NCBI GenBank assembly: GCA_965216255.1
Contig: OZ244148.1
Location: 868,001-932,000, forward strand
Direction: 5' to 3'
Length of the DNA stretch: 64,000 nt
Source: G965216255 sp965216255
Lineage (GTDB): Bacteria > Bacteroidota > Rhodothermia > Rhodothermales > Bin80
Shown piece by piece: positions 33,893 through 44,008 of this stretch. The position numbers were made by a program, and so were the translations under genes. The notes beneath the pieces are model-generated. The model was not told the DNA's origin. It did not search any database and saw only the letters and a program-made list of their open reading frames with translations. The stretch's first letter is position 1. The number at the start of each line of letters is the position of its first letter.

Positions 33893-35110
33893 ATGCGCTT
33901 AGGGATCCCGCTCCTTATTGCCCTGCTGGCCCCGGGCAGGTGCGACAAACCTCCCGAGACCCTGGCCCCGACCGTCGTGCTTGTATCGCTCGACGGATTC
34001 CGGGCGGACTATTTGGAACGGTTTGCGCCGCCTACGCTGCAGCGCTTGGCCGCACAAGGCGTGCGGGCCGACTTCCTCCGCGTAAGCTTCCCTTCCAAGA
34101 CCTTCCCCAGCCACTATACCCTGGTGACAGGACTCTACCCCGCGCACCACGGCATAGTGAGCAATGCCATGTACGACCCCGCTACTAGCGAATCCTTCGG
34201 ACTCTCGGACCGGGATGCCGTAACGGATGCCCGTTGGTGGGGTGGGGAACCGATCTGGGTGACTCTGAGGAACGCAAAGAAGGTCGCGGCACCGTTCTTC
34301 TGGCCTGGGTCCGAGGCGCCGATCGGAGGTAGGCTGCCGCGGTACTCCAAGCCATTTGCTTCAGACGTTCCTGCGGGCGAACGCATCGACTGGATCGTGG
34401 AGGCTCTGGCAGCGCCTGCCGCAGAGCGTCCCGTGTTCCTGACGTTGTATCTCTCCGACGTGGACGGCGCCGGCCACCGCCACGGACCGGATTCGGAAGA
34501 ACTAGCGCGCGCCGTAGGGCGCGTCGACAGCCTGGTGCAGGTGCTGGCTGAGCGCCTGCGAGACTTCGGGTACGCAGACGCCGTGAACCTCATCATCACG
34601 AGCGACCACGGCATGGCCTCTACTTCACGTGAGCGGGTCGTTCTGCTGGACGATCATATAGATCTCGACGACGTGCACATCCCCGACCTGGATCCCGTAG
34701 CCATGCTGCGCCCGAAGCCTGGCCAACTTGAGCAGGTTTATACGCAGCTGCGCAGTGTGCCGCACGTGAGATTCTACAGGAAGGACTCATTGCCGCAAGA
34801 GCTGCACTATACAAGCCACAGGCGCATTCCGGACTTGATCGGCATTGCAGAGGAGGGCTGGCGCATTTCGACGCGCAGCAGCTTTCAGCGCAATCCCGGG
34901 CGGTATGACGGCGGCACGCACGGCTACGACCCTGCCCTTCCGTCTATGCATGCCATCTTCATCGCGCATGGCCCGGCCTTTGCGCGGCAGCTGGAGGTAC
35001 CGGGCTTCTCGAATGTGCACGTATATGCACTCCTGGCCCATGTACTGGGCGTCGAACCTGCGCCGAACGACGGAGCATTGGACAGCGTCCGGCATGTGCT
35101 GCGCCCGTAG
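33893..35110 (+). CDS. ENPP-type nucleotide pyrophosphatase/phosphodiesterase
   Basis: The protein is 405 aa of the alkaline phosphatase superfamily. It has a signal peptide-like start with a Cys at residue 17 (possible lipoprotein). Metal and nucleophile motifs are VLVSLDGFRADYLERF (first Asp), FPSKTFPSHYTLVTGLYPAHHGI (Thr nucleophile), DVDGAGHRHGP and IITSDHGM. This order matches bacterial NPP enzymes, which cleave nucleotides or phosphodiesters outside the cytoplasm. The substrate cannot be told from sequence. Confidence 0.92.
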   Translation: MRLGIPLLIALLAPGRCDKPPETLAPTVVLVSLDGFRADYLERFAPPTLQRLAAQGVRADFLRVSFPSKTFPSHYTLVTGLYPAHHGIVSNAMYDPATSESFGLSDRDAVTDARWWGGEPIWVTLRNAKKVAAPFFWPGSEAPIGGRLPRYSKPFASDVPAGERIDWIVEALAAPAAERPVFLTLYLSDVDGAGHRHGPDSEELARAVGRVDSLVQVLAERLRDFGYADAVNLIITSDHGMASTSRERVVLLDDHIDLDDVHIPDLDPVAMLRPKPGQLEQVYTQLRSVPHVRFYRKDSLPQELHYTSHRRIPDLIGIAEEGWRISTRSSFQRNPGRYDGGTHGYDPALPSMHAIFIAHGPAFARQLEVPGFSNVHVYALLAHVLGVEPAPNDGALDSVRHVLRP

Positions 35111-35117
35111 CATGCGC

Positions 35118-37319
35118 TCATTCCGGCGCGATTACCCGTAGCCGCGCAAATCGCAGCACGAGATTCTTGTTGCCTTCCGAGGCAAAGTGCACTACGGCAC
35201 GGTGCCGACCAATGCGACCCGTAACCGAAATTACGGTGCCCCGACCGAATATTGGATGCTCTACCTCGGCACCCGGGACAATGCCACTCTCTCGCGGGGT
35301 AGCGGAATCGGAAGGCTGTGTGCTCTTGCTGGCGCACCGCCCTGACACGACGCGGCTCACCCGACCCTCCGGCATGGAAAGCTCCTCTTCCACCTCCTTC
35401 AGAAAACGGCTCCTGGATCGGCTGCTACGCTGGCCGTATTCAAAACGAGACATGGCATGCAGCAGGAAGAGTTGCGTTTTCGCACGGGTTACCCCGACAT
35501 AGAACAGGCGGCGCTCCTCCTCCAGCATGGAGACACTCTTATCGGCGGCCGCAAGCGGAAGCAGCTCGTCTTCCAGGCCCGTAATGAATACCACGGGGAA
35601 TTCCATGCCCTTGGAGGCGTGCAGCGTCATGAGTGTTACTCTACCGCTGCGAGCCTCCGTGGCATCGGCATCCGTGAACAGGGCAATCTCCTGCAGAAAG
35701 CTTGCCAGCGTGCCTTGCCCATCCGTGCTAAATTCAAATTCCGCTACGGCGTTCAGGAGTTCCTGGATGTTGGCCACGCGCATGAGGCCTTCGGGCGCAT
35801 GGTCTTTCTTTAGATCATCCATCAGGCCGGCTTCACGTATGAGCGACCTGGCGACCGTCTCCGCCGGACCCGCTAGCGCGGCGTGCGATGCCATGAGTGC
35901 ATGAAAGACCCCCACGGCGTGCTCTGCCCGTTGCGGCAGGCCGACCTTCTGCCGCTCCGCAATGGCCTGCCACACCGTAGTTCCCTCGTCTTCGGCGTAG
36001 CCCAGGAGCCGTTCCAATGTCCTGCTGCCAATGCCGCGCCGCGGAAGGTTGATAACACGACGAAGGCTCACCGTATCCCCGGGGTTTACGAGCAGCCGTA
36101 AATAAGCAATTGCGTCCTTGATTTCCTTCTTCTGGTAGAACGAAAGGCTTCCAATGACCTGGTATGGGACACCGGCCGTTCGCAGCGTATCTTCGAGCGC
36201 CCTGCTCTGCGCATTGGTACGGTAGAGGACGGCGAAGTCGTCATAGGAATAACCAAACCGTAGCCTGAGCTCCCGTACCAGATCCTGGACCTTCTGCGCT
36301 TCGTCCTTTTCGCTCAGGGTTGCAATTTCCGGTATGGCGGCGCCCTCGGCGTTCTCTGTCCAGAGATTCTTTTTTAGCTGCCGGGCGTTATTACGGATAG
36401 AGGCGGACGCTACGCGGAGGATGGTCTTGGTGGACCGGTAATTCTGCTCCAGCCGCACTATCTCCGCGTCTGGATAATCCTTTTGGAACGAGAGAATGTT
36501 CTTGATATCTGCGCCACGAAAGGCATAGATGCTCTGCGCATCATCCCCCACCACGCAGATATTTTTGCTCCTGGCAGCGATTCGATTCGCGAGCAGGTAC
36601 TGCACACGGTTGGTATCCTGATATTCGTCGATATGCAAATGCGACCACCGCCGCTGGTATTTCTCCAGCACGTCGGGGCAGCGCTCAAAGAGCTCAAGCG
36701 GCTTGAGTAGCAAATCATCGAAATCCAGCGCGTTCGCCTTGCGCAGCGCCTCCGTGTAGGGCCGGTACAGCCGGGCCGCCGTCTGTTCCGGTAGCGACTC
36801 GGCCTCCGCCTCGAACGCCTGTGGCCCCATCACCCGGTTCTTTGCGCCGGAAATCATGCTGCGGATAGCACGCGGGCTGATGACCTTCCGGTCAATATGG
36901 TGCTGGGCCATGAGGTGGCGCAGCAGCCGCTCCGTGTCATCGGTATCGTAAATCGAGAAATTCCGTGTAAAGCCGAGCTTATCTGCCTCCACGCGCAGTA
37001 GCCGTGCGAACACGGAATGAAACGTGCCCAGCCACTGTGGCTCAAGGCCCGCGCTCTTCATAAGTAGCGCCACGCGATCCTTCATCTCGCGCGCGGCCTT
37101 GTTCGTAAACGTAAGCGCCAGGATACCGGATGGGTGGGCATGCCCAGCACCAATCAGGTACGCCATCCGCGTGGTGAGAACGCGCGTTTTGCCCGAACCT
37201 GGCCCCGCGACGATCATAACGGGACCATCCGTCGATGTCACGGCCCTCCGCTGCCTCTCGTTCAGTCCTTGGAGAAGTTCTTCCGAGGAAATGGCCTTCT
37301 CGAGAGCAAAGCGGCGCAT
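35118..37319 (-). CDS. pcrA: UvrD/PcrA-type superfamily 1 DNA helicase
   Basis: The protein is 733 aa. Motif Q (LNERQRRAV) is followed by Walker A AGPGSGKTR (38-46), Ia LTFTNKAAREMKDR, Walker B HIDEYQDTN, motif III VGDDAQSIYAFRGA, motif IV VRLEQNYRSTKTIL, motif V TLMTLHASKGMEFPVVF and motif VI EERRLFYVGVTRAK. A C-terminal Tudor-like piece (VEHPIFGRGTVISV) is typical of PcrA/UvrD. It unwinds DNA 3' to 5' in repair and replication. The gene converges on the phosphodiesterase gene. Confidence 0.95.
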   Translation of the reverse strand: MRRFALEKAISSEELLQGLNERQRRAVTSTDGPVMIVAGPGSGKTRVLTTRMAYLIGAGHAHPSGILALTFTNKAAREMKDRVALLMKSAGLEPQWLGTFHSVFARLLRVEADKLGFTRNFSIYDTDDTERLLRHLMAQHHIDRKVISPRAIRSMISGAKNRVMGPQAFEAEAESLPEQTAARLYRPYTEALRKANALDFDDLLLKPLELFERCPDVLEKYQRRWSHLHIDEYQDTNRVQYLLANRIAARSKNICVVGDDAQSIYAFRGADIKNILSFQKDYPDAEIVRLEQNYRSTKTILRVASASIRNNARQLKKNLWTENAEGAAIPEIATLSEKDEAQKVQDLVRELRLRFGYSYDDFAVLYRTNAQSRALEDTLRTAGVPYQVIGSLSFYQKKEIKDAIAYLRLLVNPGDTVSLRRVINLPRRGIGSRTLERLLGYAEDEGTTVWQAIAERQKVGLPQRAEHAVGVFHALMASHAALAGPAETVARSLIREAGLMDDLKKDHAPEGLMRVANIQELLNAVAEFEFSTDGQGTLASFLQEIALFTDADATEARSGRVTLMTLHASKGMEFPVVFITGLEDELLPLAAADKSVSMLEEERRLFYVGVTRAKTQLFLLHAMSRFEYGQRSSRSRSRFLKEVEEELSMPEGRVSRVVSGRCASKSTQPSDSATPRESGIVPGAEVEHPIFGRGTVISVTGRIGRHRAVVHFASEGNKNLVLRFARLRVIAPE

Positions 37320-37451
37320 GGCGTGGAGTACGTATTCGAGGGCTTTTACAGGGACTATGGCTAAGTGGTTGCAGGCCCGACACTTCCTTGAGTGCGGAGC
37401 AAGACGGCCCTTACCGCGTCACACGGGGCTACTAATCGTTAACCCTGGCAC

Positions 37452-38807
37452 ATGGAATTGTTCAACAGCCTGTTCCGGGGCGTGATTGGCATTGCCGGTA
37501 TTATTGGCATCGCGCTCCTTGTTTCCAAGAATCGCCGGCAAACCGACTGGAGGATGGTGGGCGCCGGACTCTCGCTGCAGATCGCGCTCGCCGTACTGAT
37601 TCTCAAGGGCGAAGCCATGGCCGGCCTGTTTGCCCCGCTCGGATGGCCCAAGGTCGTATTCTCGCAGATCAGTTCATTCTTCGTGCTGCTGCTCGGCTTT
37701 ACGGGCGAGGGGAGCCAGTTTCTTTTCGGCGACCTCGCCAGGCCACCTGCCAGCGACATTTTGCCGGGCACGCCCCTGGTTACAGGAAGTGCCTGGGGAA
37801 GCCTGATAGCCTTTCAGGTACTGCCAACCATCATTTTTTTTGGTGCGGTAATGGCCATCGGCTATCATCTGGGCATCCTGCAGTTCGTTGTCCGGGCCAT
37901 GAGTCGCGCAATGAGCCGGATCATGGGTACCAGTGGCGCCGAGTCTCTGTCGGTTACCGCAAACATCTTTGTCGGTCAAACGGAGGCTCCCCTCGTGATA
38001 CGCCCCTATCTGGAGCGCATGACGAAGTCGGAACTTCTGGCCGTCATGACCGGGGGCATGGCCACCATTGCCGGCGGCGTAATGGCGGCGTACATCGTGT
38101 TTTTGGGCGTGCCTTTTGCCGCTGCCCAAGGATTGGAAATTCACGTGGCCCAGCTCCGCTTTGCCGAGCATCTGCTGGGGGCCAGTCTGATGTCCGCACC
38201 AGCTGCGCTCATCATAGCCAAGATTATCTATCCGGAAACGGGGACGCCCGCCACACTGGGCGTGACGACGGCCCCGATGGACAAAACCACCCGGAATGTC
38301 ATTGATGCCGCGGCCACGGGAGCCGGCGACGGACTAAAGCTCGCGCTAAACGTCGGAGCAATGCTTATCGCCTTCATTGCGCTGATTGCCATGTGCGATT
38401 ACCTGCTCGGATGGACATCCGGGCTGATCGGGAGGGATCTCACTTTCACAGGCATCATGGGCTGGGTATTCGCGCCACTCGCCTGGCTAATTGGAGTGCC
38501 GGCCAGCGACATAACGGAGTTCGGCGCTCTTCTGGGTACAAAGATCGTCGCGAATGAGTTTGTGGCATATCTCCAGTTGGCACAGAACATATCCCAGTCG
38601 GCCCTATCGCCCAAGACCATAACGATGGCTACCTTCGCCCTGTGCGGGTTTGCGAATCTCAGTTCCATCGCCATACAGATAGGCGGAATCGCACCGCTGG
38701 CGCCTTCGCGGCGGTCAGATCTTGCAGAGTTGGGACTGTGGGCCGTATTCGCCGGACTGCTTGCAAACGTCATGACGGCCACCATCGCAGGCATGCTTAC
38801 CGCATAG
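37452..38807 (+). CDS. Concentrative nucleoside transporter (NupC/CNT family)
   Basis: The protein is 451 aa with about 9-10 membrane helices. Family markers include GEGSQFLFGDLA (scaffold), FQVLPTIIFFGAVMAIGYHLG, TEAPLVIRPYLERMTKSELLAVMTGGMATIAGGVMAAYI, GAGDGLKLALNVGAMLIAFIALIAM, EFGALLGTKIVANEFVAYLQLA and ALCGFANLSSIAIQIGG. These proteins import nucleosides with sodium or protons. The gene is monocistronic here, divergent from the helicase gene. Confidence 0.95.
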   Translation: MELFNSLFRGVIGIAGIIGIALLVSKNRRQTDWRMVGAGLSLQIALAVLILKGEAMAGLFAPLGWPKVVFSQISSFFVLLLGFTGEGSQFLFGDLARPPASDILPGTPLVTGSAWGSLIAFQVLPTIIFFGAVMAIGYHLGILQFVVRAMSRAMSRIMGTSGAESLSVTANIFVGQTEAPLVIRPYLERMTKSELLAVMTGGMATIAGGVMAAYIVFLGVPFAAAQGLEIHVAQLRFAEHLLGASLMSAPAALIIAKIIYPETGTPATLGVTTAPMDKTTRNVIDAAATGAGDGLKLALNVGAMLIAFIALIAMCDYLLGWTSGLIGRDLTFTGIMGWVFAPLAWLIGVPASDITEFGALLGTKIVANEFVAYLQLAQNISQSALSPKTITMATFALCGFANLSSIAIQIGGIAPLAPSRRSDLAELGLWAVFAGLLANVMTATIAGMLTA

Positions 38808-38901
38808 ATGTCACCGGACAGGTCCGGAGCCACCGAAGCACTTATCCACAGCATTCGTTACTTGCATGCCCAGCGGTGTACTAAAGAAGTATTCGAACCT
38901 G

Positions 38902-39504
38902 ATGACCACCCAAGGCCACGAACTGACGCCGGTAACACAGGAGCACGACTTTGTTTACTGGAGCAGGCGTATTCAGTCTTCAGACCAGCGCGCCTTCTCG
39001 GAGCTGTTCGAAGCCATGCACCCGGTTCTTCTCCGGTATGCTTGGCGATTTATCAACAATAACGAAACCGCTCAGGACATTGTGCAGGACGCGTTCCTCA
39101 AGCTGTGGCAGATCCGTGTCACGGTCGACCCAAAGCGGTCCCTTAAGGCGCTACTGTATACCATGGTGAGGAATCTGGCCCTGAATCACATTCGCAGTGC
39201 CCATCACGAGGCAGGCACGCTACCCGAACAAGGACCTCTGGATGACTCCCCGGCCCCTGATGAGTTGATGGATGCGGCGATGCTGGATGTACGACTTGCC
39301 CGGTACATACGTGAACTTCCGGAACGACGCCGCGAGGCGTTCATGCTCAGCCGCTTTGAAGGCCTCAGCCATGGTGAAATCGCCCAGGTAATGAAACTAA
39401 CACCCCGTACGGTGAATACTCACATTGTTCTGGCTCTTCGGGACTTGAGACACCGACTGCACATGTTGCAAACTCTTCCTTCCCATGCAACCCAAAACCG
39501 CTGA
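38902..39504 (+). CDS. ECF-type RNA polymerase sigma factor (FecI-like)
   Basis: About 200 aa from MTTQGHEL (an in-frame ATG at 38866 is possible). Region 2 has FSELFEAMHPVLLRYAWRFINNNETAQDIVQDAFLKLW and YTMVRNLALNHIRS. Region 4 has LPERRREAFMLSRFEGLSHGEIAQVMKLTPRTVNTHI. It is followed, with a 20-base overlap, by a FecR anti-sigma gene and then a TonB-dependent receptor with an STN domain. This is the classic Bacteroidota trans-envelope signalling arrangement, in which receptor occupancy releases the sigma factor. Confidence 0.94.
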   Translation: MTTQGHELTPVTQEHDFVYWSRRIQSSDQRAFSELFEAMHPVLLRYAWRFINNNETAQDIVQDAFLKLWQIRVTVDPKRSLKALLYTMVRNLALNHIRSAHHEAGTLPEQGPLDDSPAPDELMDAAMLDVRLARYIRELPERRREAFMLSRFEGLSHGEIAQVMKLTPRTVNTHIVLALRDLRHRLHMLQTLPSHATQNR

Positions 39505-40438
39505 CCCCGAGCACAGCTACTCCCTTCCTTCCGAGGTACTGGCATCACTCAGTGAGCGCGACGATGTCGCAGAGCTGAACGAAGCGTGGAACCTTGCCGG
39601 TTCTGCGCGCCTTGGGCAGCCTGATGAGGCTTGGGTGCTCGCTGCAGGATCGGAAATACGCCGCGTTTTGCGGGCTGCGGTCCGCCCGCGCGCCATCATC
39701 CGGCCCATGCGCTTCGCGCTGTCCGTGGCCGCGTGCCTGGCCATACTGGTCGCCATTGGCCTTGCCCTCCAACCCGGGACCAAAACCTTAACCGTTCCGC
39801 ATGGCGGGCAGCTGACGCACGTATTGCCCGACGGCTCCTTGTTAAAGCTCAATAGCGGTTCGAAGCTTACGTATCAGAAGGAGTTTGGGGACAATGTGCG
39901 CGAAGTGCAACTCGTGCGCGGGGAAGGAGAATTCGTAGTAACAGAGAGCCCTACCCCGTTTCTGGTACAGACATTCAATGGTGCAGTCGATGTAGTAGGT
40001 ACTTCGTTTAACGTTAGGGCCTGGCCAGACGATGCTTATGCAGACATAACGGTTACATCCGGCCGCGTGCGAATTACGCCCGGAGAGGCCTCGGGCAAGT
40101 CCATGATTCTTACGGCGGGCCAGTCCGCGCGCATGCGCGCAAGCGACACGGCCCCTGTCTTGCTGCAGACCGGTTACCTCGAACGTGCCCCATCATGGCA
40201 GTCCGGCAGCTTCATTTTCCCTGACCAACCGGTAGGGGTCGTAATCAGAGAAATTGAGCGTCGATACAATGTGAAGATTGACGTTGCACCGCAGAGCTTT
40301 GTCCAGGAGCGGATTGCCATCTTTATTGAGGAGCCGGGAAGTGCTGAACAGATCCTGCGCGAAGTGTGTGAGTTAAAGTCTTGTCAACTTCGTGTTGTCC
40401 CGGACGGTCTTGAGATTACTGCGGCGACGCCAAACTAG
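39485..40438 (+). CDS. FecR-family anti-sigma / signal transducer
   Basis: The protein is 317 aa. The cytoplasmic N-terminal part (1-70) is followed by a membrane helix (about 78-96, RFALSVAACLAILVAIGLAL), then the periplasmic FecR domain with the family's PHGGQLTHVLPDGSLLKLNSGSKLTY, VVGTSFNVRAW and VTSGRVRI. The C-terminal DUF4974/STN-like module carries VVIREIERRYNVKIDV. It overlaps the sigma gene by 20 bases. It relays the signal from the receptor's STN domain. Confidence 0.95.
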   Translation: MQPKTADPEHSYSLPSEVLASLSERDDVAELNEAWNLAGSARLGQPDEAWVLAAGSEIRRVLRAAVRPRAIIRPMRFALSVAACLAILVAIGLALQPGTKTLTVPHGGQLTHVLPDGSLLKLNSGSKLTYQKEFGDNVREVQLVRGEGEFVVTESPTPFLVQTFNGAVDVVGTSFNVRAWPDDAYADITVTSGRVRITPGEASGKSMILTAGQSARMRASDTAPVLLQTGYLERAPSWQSGSFIFPDQPVGVVIREIERRYNVKIDVAPQSFVQERIAIFIEEPGSAEQILREVCELKSCQLRVVPDGLEITAATPN

Positions 40439-40466
40439 GTGTAGACCGTAACTACGCAGTAAGAAG

Positions 40467-40498
40467 CCTGGCCCGGGAATCCGGTCCGGGCTTTTCTT
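40467..40498 (+). terminator. Hairpin with U-rich tail, possible attenuator before TonB receptor gene
   Basis: GCCCGG (40471-40476) pairs with CCGGGC (40486-40491), followed by TTTTCTT directly before the ATG at 40499. It looks like an intrinsic terminator placed between fecR and the receptor gene. It could attenuate readthrough or sequester the receptor's translation start. The stem is only 6 bp, so activity is uncertain. Confidence 0.45.
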
Positions 40499-43276
40499 AT
40501 GCGTGCGCTCTTCTGTAGCAGGCTGCTCTTGCTGACAATCCTCAGCGGCCCCGGAATCCTGGGACTCAAAGATGCCGCGGCGCAGCAATTGACTTTACAC
40601 GAAGCAATTGTCCTTTTCCAGGAAGCCTGGCGCGTTGACCTGTCATACAATGCCGCACTCTTGGATGGACGGGGCACACAGTGGACGCATCCCACCGGGA
40701 ATTCTGCCGAAGCTGACCTGAACAGCCTGCTGGAGGGTACCGGACTGGTTTCGACCCGCCTCTCGAGCGGAACCTTCAGCTTGGTGCCGGCCGCCAGGAC
40801 GGGCATTCTTACCGGAGAAGTCCTGCACGATTCAACCGCCCAGCCTTTACCAAGGGCGCACGTGCTGGTTCGGGGAGAACACCTCGATGCCATTACCGAT
40901 TTAGGGGGCAGATTCACTGTTGGCGACCTGCCACCCGGTGAGTATACCGTTAGGGCCCAGCACATCGGCTACGCCTCGGCGCAGGCCCGGGTATCGATTG
41001 CTGCTGGAGAAACCACGGAGCTGGCCCTACACCTGAGACAGATTACCCATGAGCTCGAGCCTGCCCGCGTCGTTGCCAACAGCAGCAACATCCCCATACC
41101 GCATTCCCTGGCAGATATGCTGGTTACGAAGCAAATCAGTCAGATAGGCGGCCTGGGCACGGCCGACCTCATAAAGAATCTGGACAGAATTTCCGGACTA
41201 AGGGTTTCAGACCTCTCCAACGATATCCACATACAGGGTGGCGACGCCGGCGAGCACCGGTTTGTTCTAGACGGAAGTCCAGTTTATAGTCCCGTCCATC
41301 TTCTCGGACTAGTGGGCGCCATGAATCCGTTTGCTATTAATCAGATCGAGGTCAGCAAGGCAGGGTTTGGGGCCTCAAAAGGCAGCTATCTATCCGGTGT
41401 CCTTCATTCCACCCATGCCGTGCGTGACACGAGCCGATTCTATGCGGACATGCACATCGATCCGGTCAGCTTCAACGCACTGGCTGGTGCCCGCATTGGA
41501 AAGAGCTTCAACATCATGGGTGCCGTAAGAACCAGTACCTGGAATAGCGTCTTGTCACGGATTCGTAGCTCCGCAATCGACAGCCTCCTACTTTCTTGGA
41601 ACGCCCCGGACAAGTTTCTGCAGCGGGCCAGCTTTTACACCGTACAAAGTGTCAACCCAGCGCTCTACGAACTTTACCTGCAAAGACTGGATAATTTGCC
41701 GTCGCCAGACCTGCCGGATGTGGACTTTAACGACATGCACCTCGCCGGCCGCCTCGATATTGGAGTCAGGCACGCACTACGTCCCTCCTACTATCGGGGA
41801 AGCAGCGGCATCTACGGGCGCCGCCTTATCGACGCTTTGCTCGAAGATGATGAGAGTATTGCAGAGCCGGATCTGTATGACTGGAAGAATGAGAACGTGC
41901 AGTTGAGCTGGTCCTATATCTTTCATACTACGGCGCTTGCGACGGTGCGGGCGCGCGTGAGCCGCTACCAGCTGTCTCACTCTTATGCAGGTTTAAATCG
42001 CCAGACGGCCATTCCTGTCTTGTTCGATCGGTTGTTCTTTAATCTCGAACCCGCAGACGATGGCAACAGAATACGGGAGTTTGCGCTTGATGCGAAACTG
42101 GATGTCGAACATGCCTTCGGCTCGTTCCAGACCGGAGTTGAGGTTGTCAGCGCTAGTCATAGCTTCGTGCTGCCAAGCATATTTCCCCAGTCGATTGACC
42201 ACAGCGGGACCTCTTCGCGCCTGGTCATCTATGCCGAAGACACCCATCGTATTGCTCCAGGCCTGGAGATCACGGCAGGCTCGCGCTTTACCTATATCGG
42301 AGTACACCGCAAGCTGTACGCTGAGCCCCGCGTCGCCCTTAGGCTGGGCTTTGGACGTACACTTACCGGTCGACTGGCAGCCGGCCAATACTACCAGTTC
42401 GTAAACCAATTCGATGTCACTACGTTCAGCCCAAGCACGATCGTGCCCTACGCCCGGTTTTGGCTACCTGTAGACGCTTCGCTCAAGCCGCCCAGGGCCC
42501 TGCATCTTGCCGGCGATATTAGCATTGTACCGATAAGCAATTGGGCCCTGCGGCTGGAAGGCTACTACAAGAAGTTGCTGCGGCTGTATAGAGTCGATTA
42601 CCCAACCCTATTCCGTCCGGACCCAGACGAAACGGTATTCCGTATACCCGAGGCGATCGAGACACAGGACGGTTTCATGGACCCTACGCATGGCTATGCG
42701 TACGGAGGATCCGCCTCCCTGGAGTTCTCGCAGCCATGGCTACATATCAGGTTGCAGAGCGAAGTAAGTATTGCCGAGCGGGAATATGAATTTAGGGGCG
42801 GTGATACGCGCATCGAGCCCGTGCCGTGGAGCGAGCCGTTCCGCGCACATCTTTACTGGGATCTCACGCCCTTGCGCGGCTTCAGTCTCAAGGCGCACTG
42901 GTATGGGGGCTGGGGCCGAGTCTGGGGCTTCCGACAGGCCTACTTTGACTTTCTCGGAATGGATGTCGACCAGCCACTAGTTGTTGATGATTTCGACTTC
43001 CGCTATCCCTCGACCGACGCAGAACACCAATTACCTCCTACCAGGCAGTTGGACCTTGGGGTAGCGTTCTCGGAATGGATTCGATCAATTGAGCTTCGCG
43101 CCCAAGTAAACCTGATCAATGCCACGAACCGGCGCAACGTAGCCCACTATATGCTGCGCGAAGTGCCTGCCCCTGAACCTGGACCCGGCGCGCTAACAAG
43201 CCGCACCAGGCTCGTCAAGGAAAGCCGCCATCTGCTCGGGCGCGCGCTGGTCTTTTCGCTACAAGTACATTTCTGA
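40499..43276 (+). CDS. TonB-dependent outer-membrane receptor with STN and carboxypeptidase-regulatory domains
   Basis: The protein is 925 aa. Signal peptide about 1-28 (DAAAQ). The STN domain is about 30-90 (LHEAIVLFQEAWRVDLSYNAALLDG). The CarboxypepD_reg-like beta domain is about 103-185 (GEVLHDSTAQPLPRAHVLVRGEHLDAITDLGGRFTVGDLPPGEYTVRAQHIGY). The plug is about 205-330 (with RISGLRVSDLSNDIHIQGGDAGEHRFVLDG). A beta-barrel follows to the end, with the final Phe (SLQVHF) expected for outer-membrane insertion. It is linked to the sigma / FecR pair upstream, so ligand binding should induce the operon. Ligand unknown (siderophore or oligosaccharide are typical). There is no Shine-Dalgarno, and the start codon abuts the hairpin tail. 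Confidence 0.93.
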   Translation: MRALFCSRLLLLTILSGPGILGLKDAAAQQLTLHEAIVLFQEAWRVDLSYNAALLDGRGTQWTHPTGNSAEADLNSLLEGTGLVSTRLSSGTFSLVPAARTGILTGEVLHDSTAQPLPRAHVLVRGEHLDAITDLGGRFTVGDLPPGEYTVRAQHIGYASAQARVSIAAGETTELALHLRQITHELEPARVVANSSNIPIPHSLADMLVTKQISQIGGLGTADLIKNLDRISGLRVSDLSNDIHIQGGDAGEHRFVLDGSPVYSPVHLLGLVGAMNPFAINQIEVSKAGFGASKGSYLSGVLHSTHAVRDTSRFYADMHIDPVSFNALAGARIGKSFNIMGAVRTSTWNSVLSRIRSSAIDSLLLSWNAPDKFLQRASFYTVQSVNPALYELYLQRLDNLPSPDLPDVDFNDMHLAGRLDIGVRHALRPSYYRGSSGIYGRRLIDALLEDDESIAEPDLYDWKNENVQLSWSYIFHTTALATVRARVSRYQLSHSYAGLNRQTAIPVLFDRLFFNLEPADDGNRIREFALDAKLDVEHAFGSFQTGVEVVSASHSFVLPSIFPQSIDHSGTSSRLVIYAEDTHRIAPGLEITAGSRFTYIGVHRKLYAEPRVALRLGFGRTLTGRLAAGQYYQFVNQFDVTTFSPSTIVPYARFWLPVDASLKPPRALHLAGDISIVPISNWALRLEGYYKKLLRLYRVDYPTLFRPDPDETVFRIPEAIETQDGFMDPTHGYAYGGSASLEFSQPWLHIRLQSEVSIAEREYEFRGGDTRIEPVPWSEPFRAHLYWDLTPLRGFSLKAHWYGGWGRVWGFRQAYFDFLGMDVDQPLVVDDFDFRYPSTDAEHQLPPTRQLDLGVAFSEWIRSIELRAQVNLINATNRRNVAHYMLREVPAPEPGPGALTSRTRLVKESRHLLGRALVFSLQVHF

Positions 43277-43490
43277 GCGTCTTGCCGCACCGGCCGGCAC
43301 TGAGCCCGCAAAGACCAAAGGCCTGCAATCTTTTGCAGCACTTTGACCCGACGACGCGGCATGGGCCACATTGACGCAAAAGGTTCAAACGTACCCCATG
43401 CCCCGCATTGCGCTCAAAATCTCTCTACCGGCTCGTTTGAAGAATAAAGTCAGGCCGCACCTCCCCTACCCTGTAAAACCGGCTTGATTT
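43277..43490. other. Intergenic, nothing recognised
   Basis: About 214 bases after the receptor stop with no recognisable gene. It leads into the remnant region that follows. Confidence 0.5.
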
Positions 43491-44008
43491 TCATCCTATG
43501 AAGCCGCTCGGATGTGAATCCGGAATCGGCTTCGTCTTCTTCATTAAAGTCCTCCCGTACGGTTGCTTTAATCAAGGAAACTGCTTAGGTCACCCCCTTG
43601 GCTGCCGTCCCATTACAGAACGCTCAACGCTATTGCGAGGTAATCCTCCACGGGGGGTCCCATCGGTACGCAACAGCTTGTAGGTATTGCCTACTTGCCG
43701 CGCTCCCTTACCATGAACCCCCATCACATTCCACGTAAAGGCCTGAATCGCACTCTCGCTGCCTGTATGCCGGATGCCGAACGGGCCGTACTCAGGTATC
43801 GCCCGTCCTTGTCGCGGAATCCGGTGACTACTGCGGTCTTAACATCTATCTGAAAGCCTTACCACACGTCGTCAGTGATTGGCCTTCGCTCGACTCTGTG
43901 ATTCACACCTGACTGGATGTTCCCCAGCCTTTTCCGACTCGCTCACCACGAGAGTCTCTTAAACCCACAGCTGTGGGCGGTTTGAAACGTCCGCCTGTAC
44001 AGCGACTC
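43491..44008 (-). other. Noncoding remnant, possibly the 5' part of a group II intron
   Basis: The minus strand carries several potential helices, including the palindrome CCCACAGCTGTGGG (near 43972) and a GGCTGGGGAACATCCAG segment. It ends with ACCGTACGGGAGGACTTTA before an ATG at 43544 that opens a 17-codon frame (MKKTKPIPDSHPSGFIG, stop at 43491). That layout recalls a domain IV leader and a truncated intron ORF start. I see no GTGYG 5' end and no RT motifs, so the identification is weak. Confidence 0.3.
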
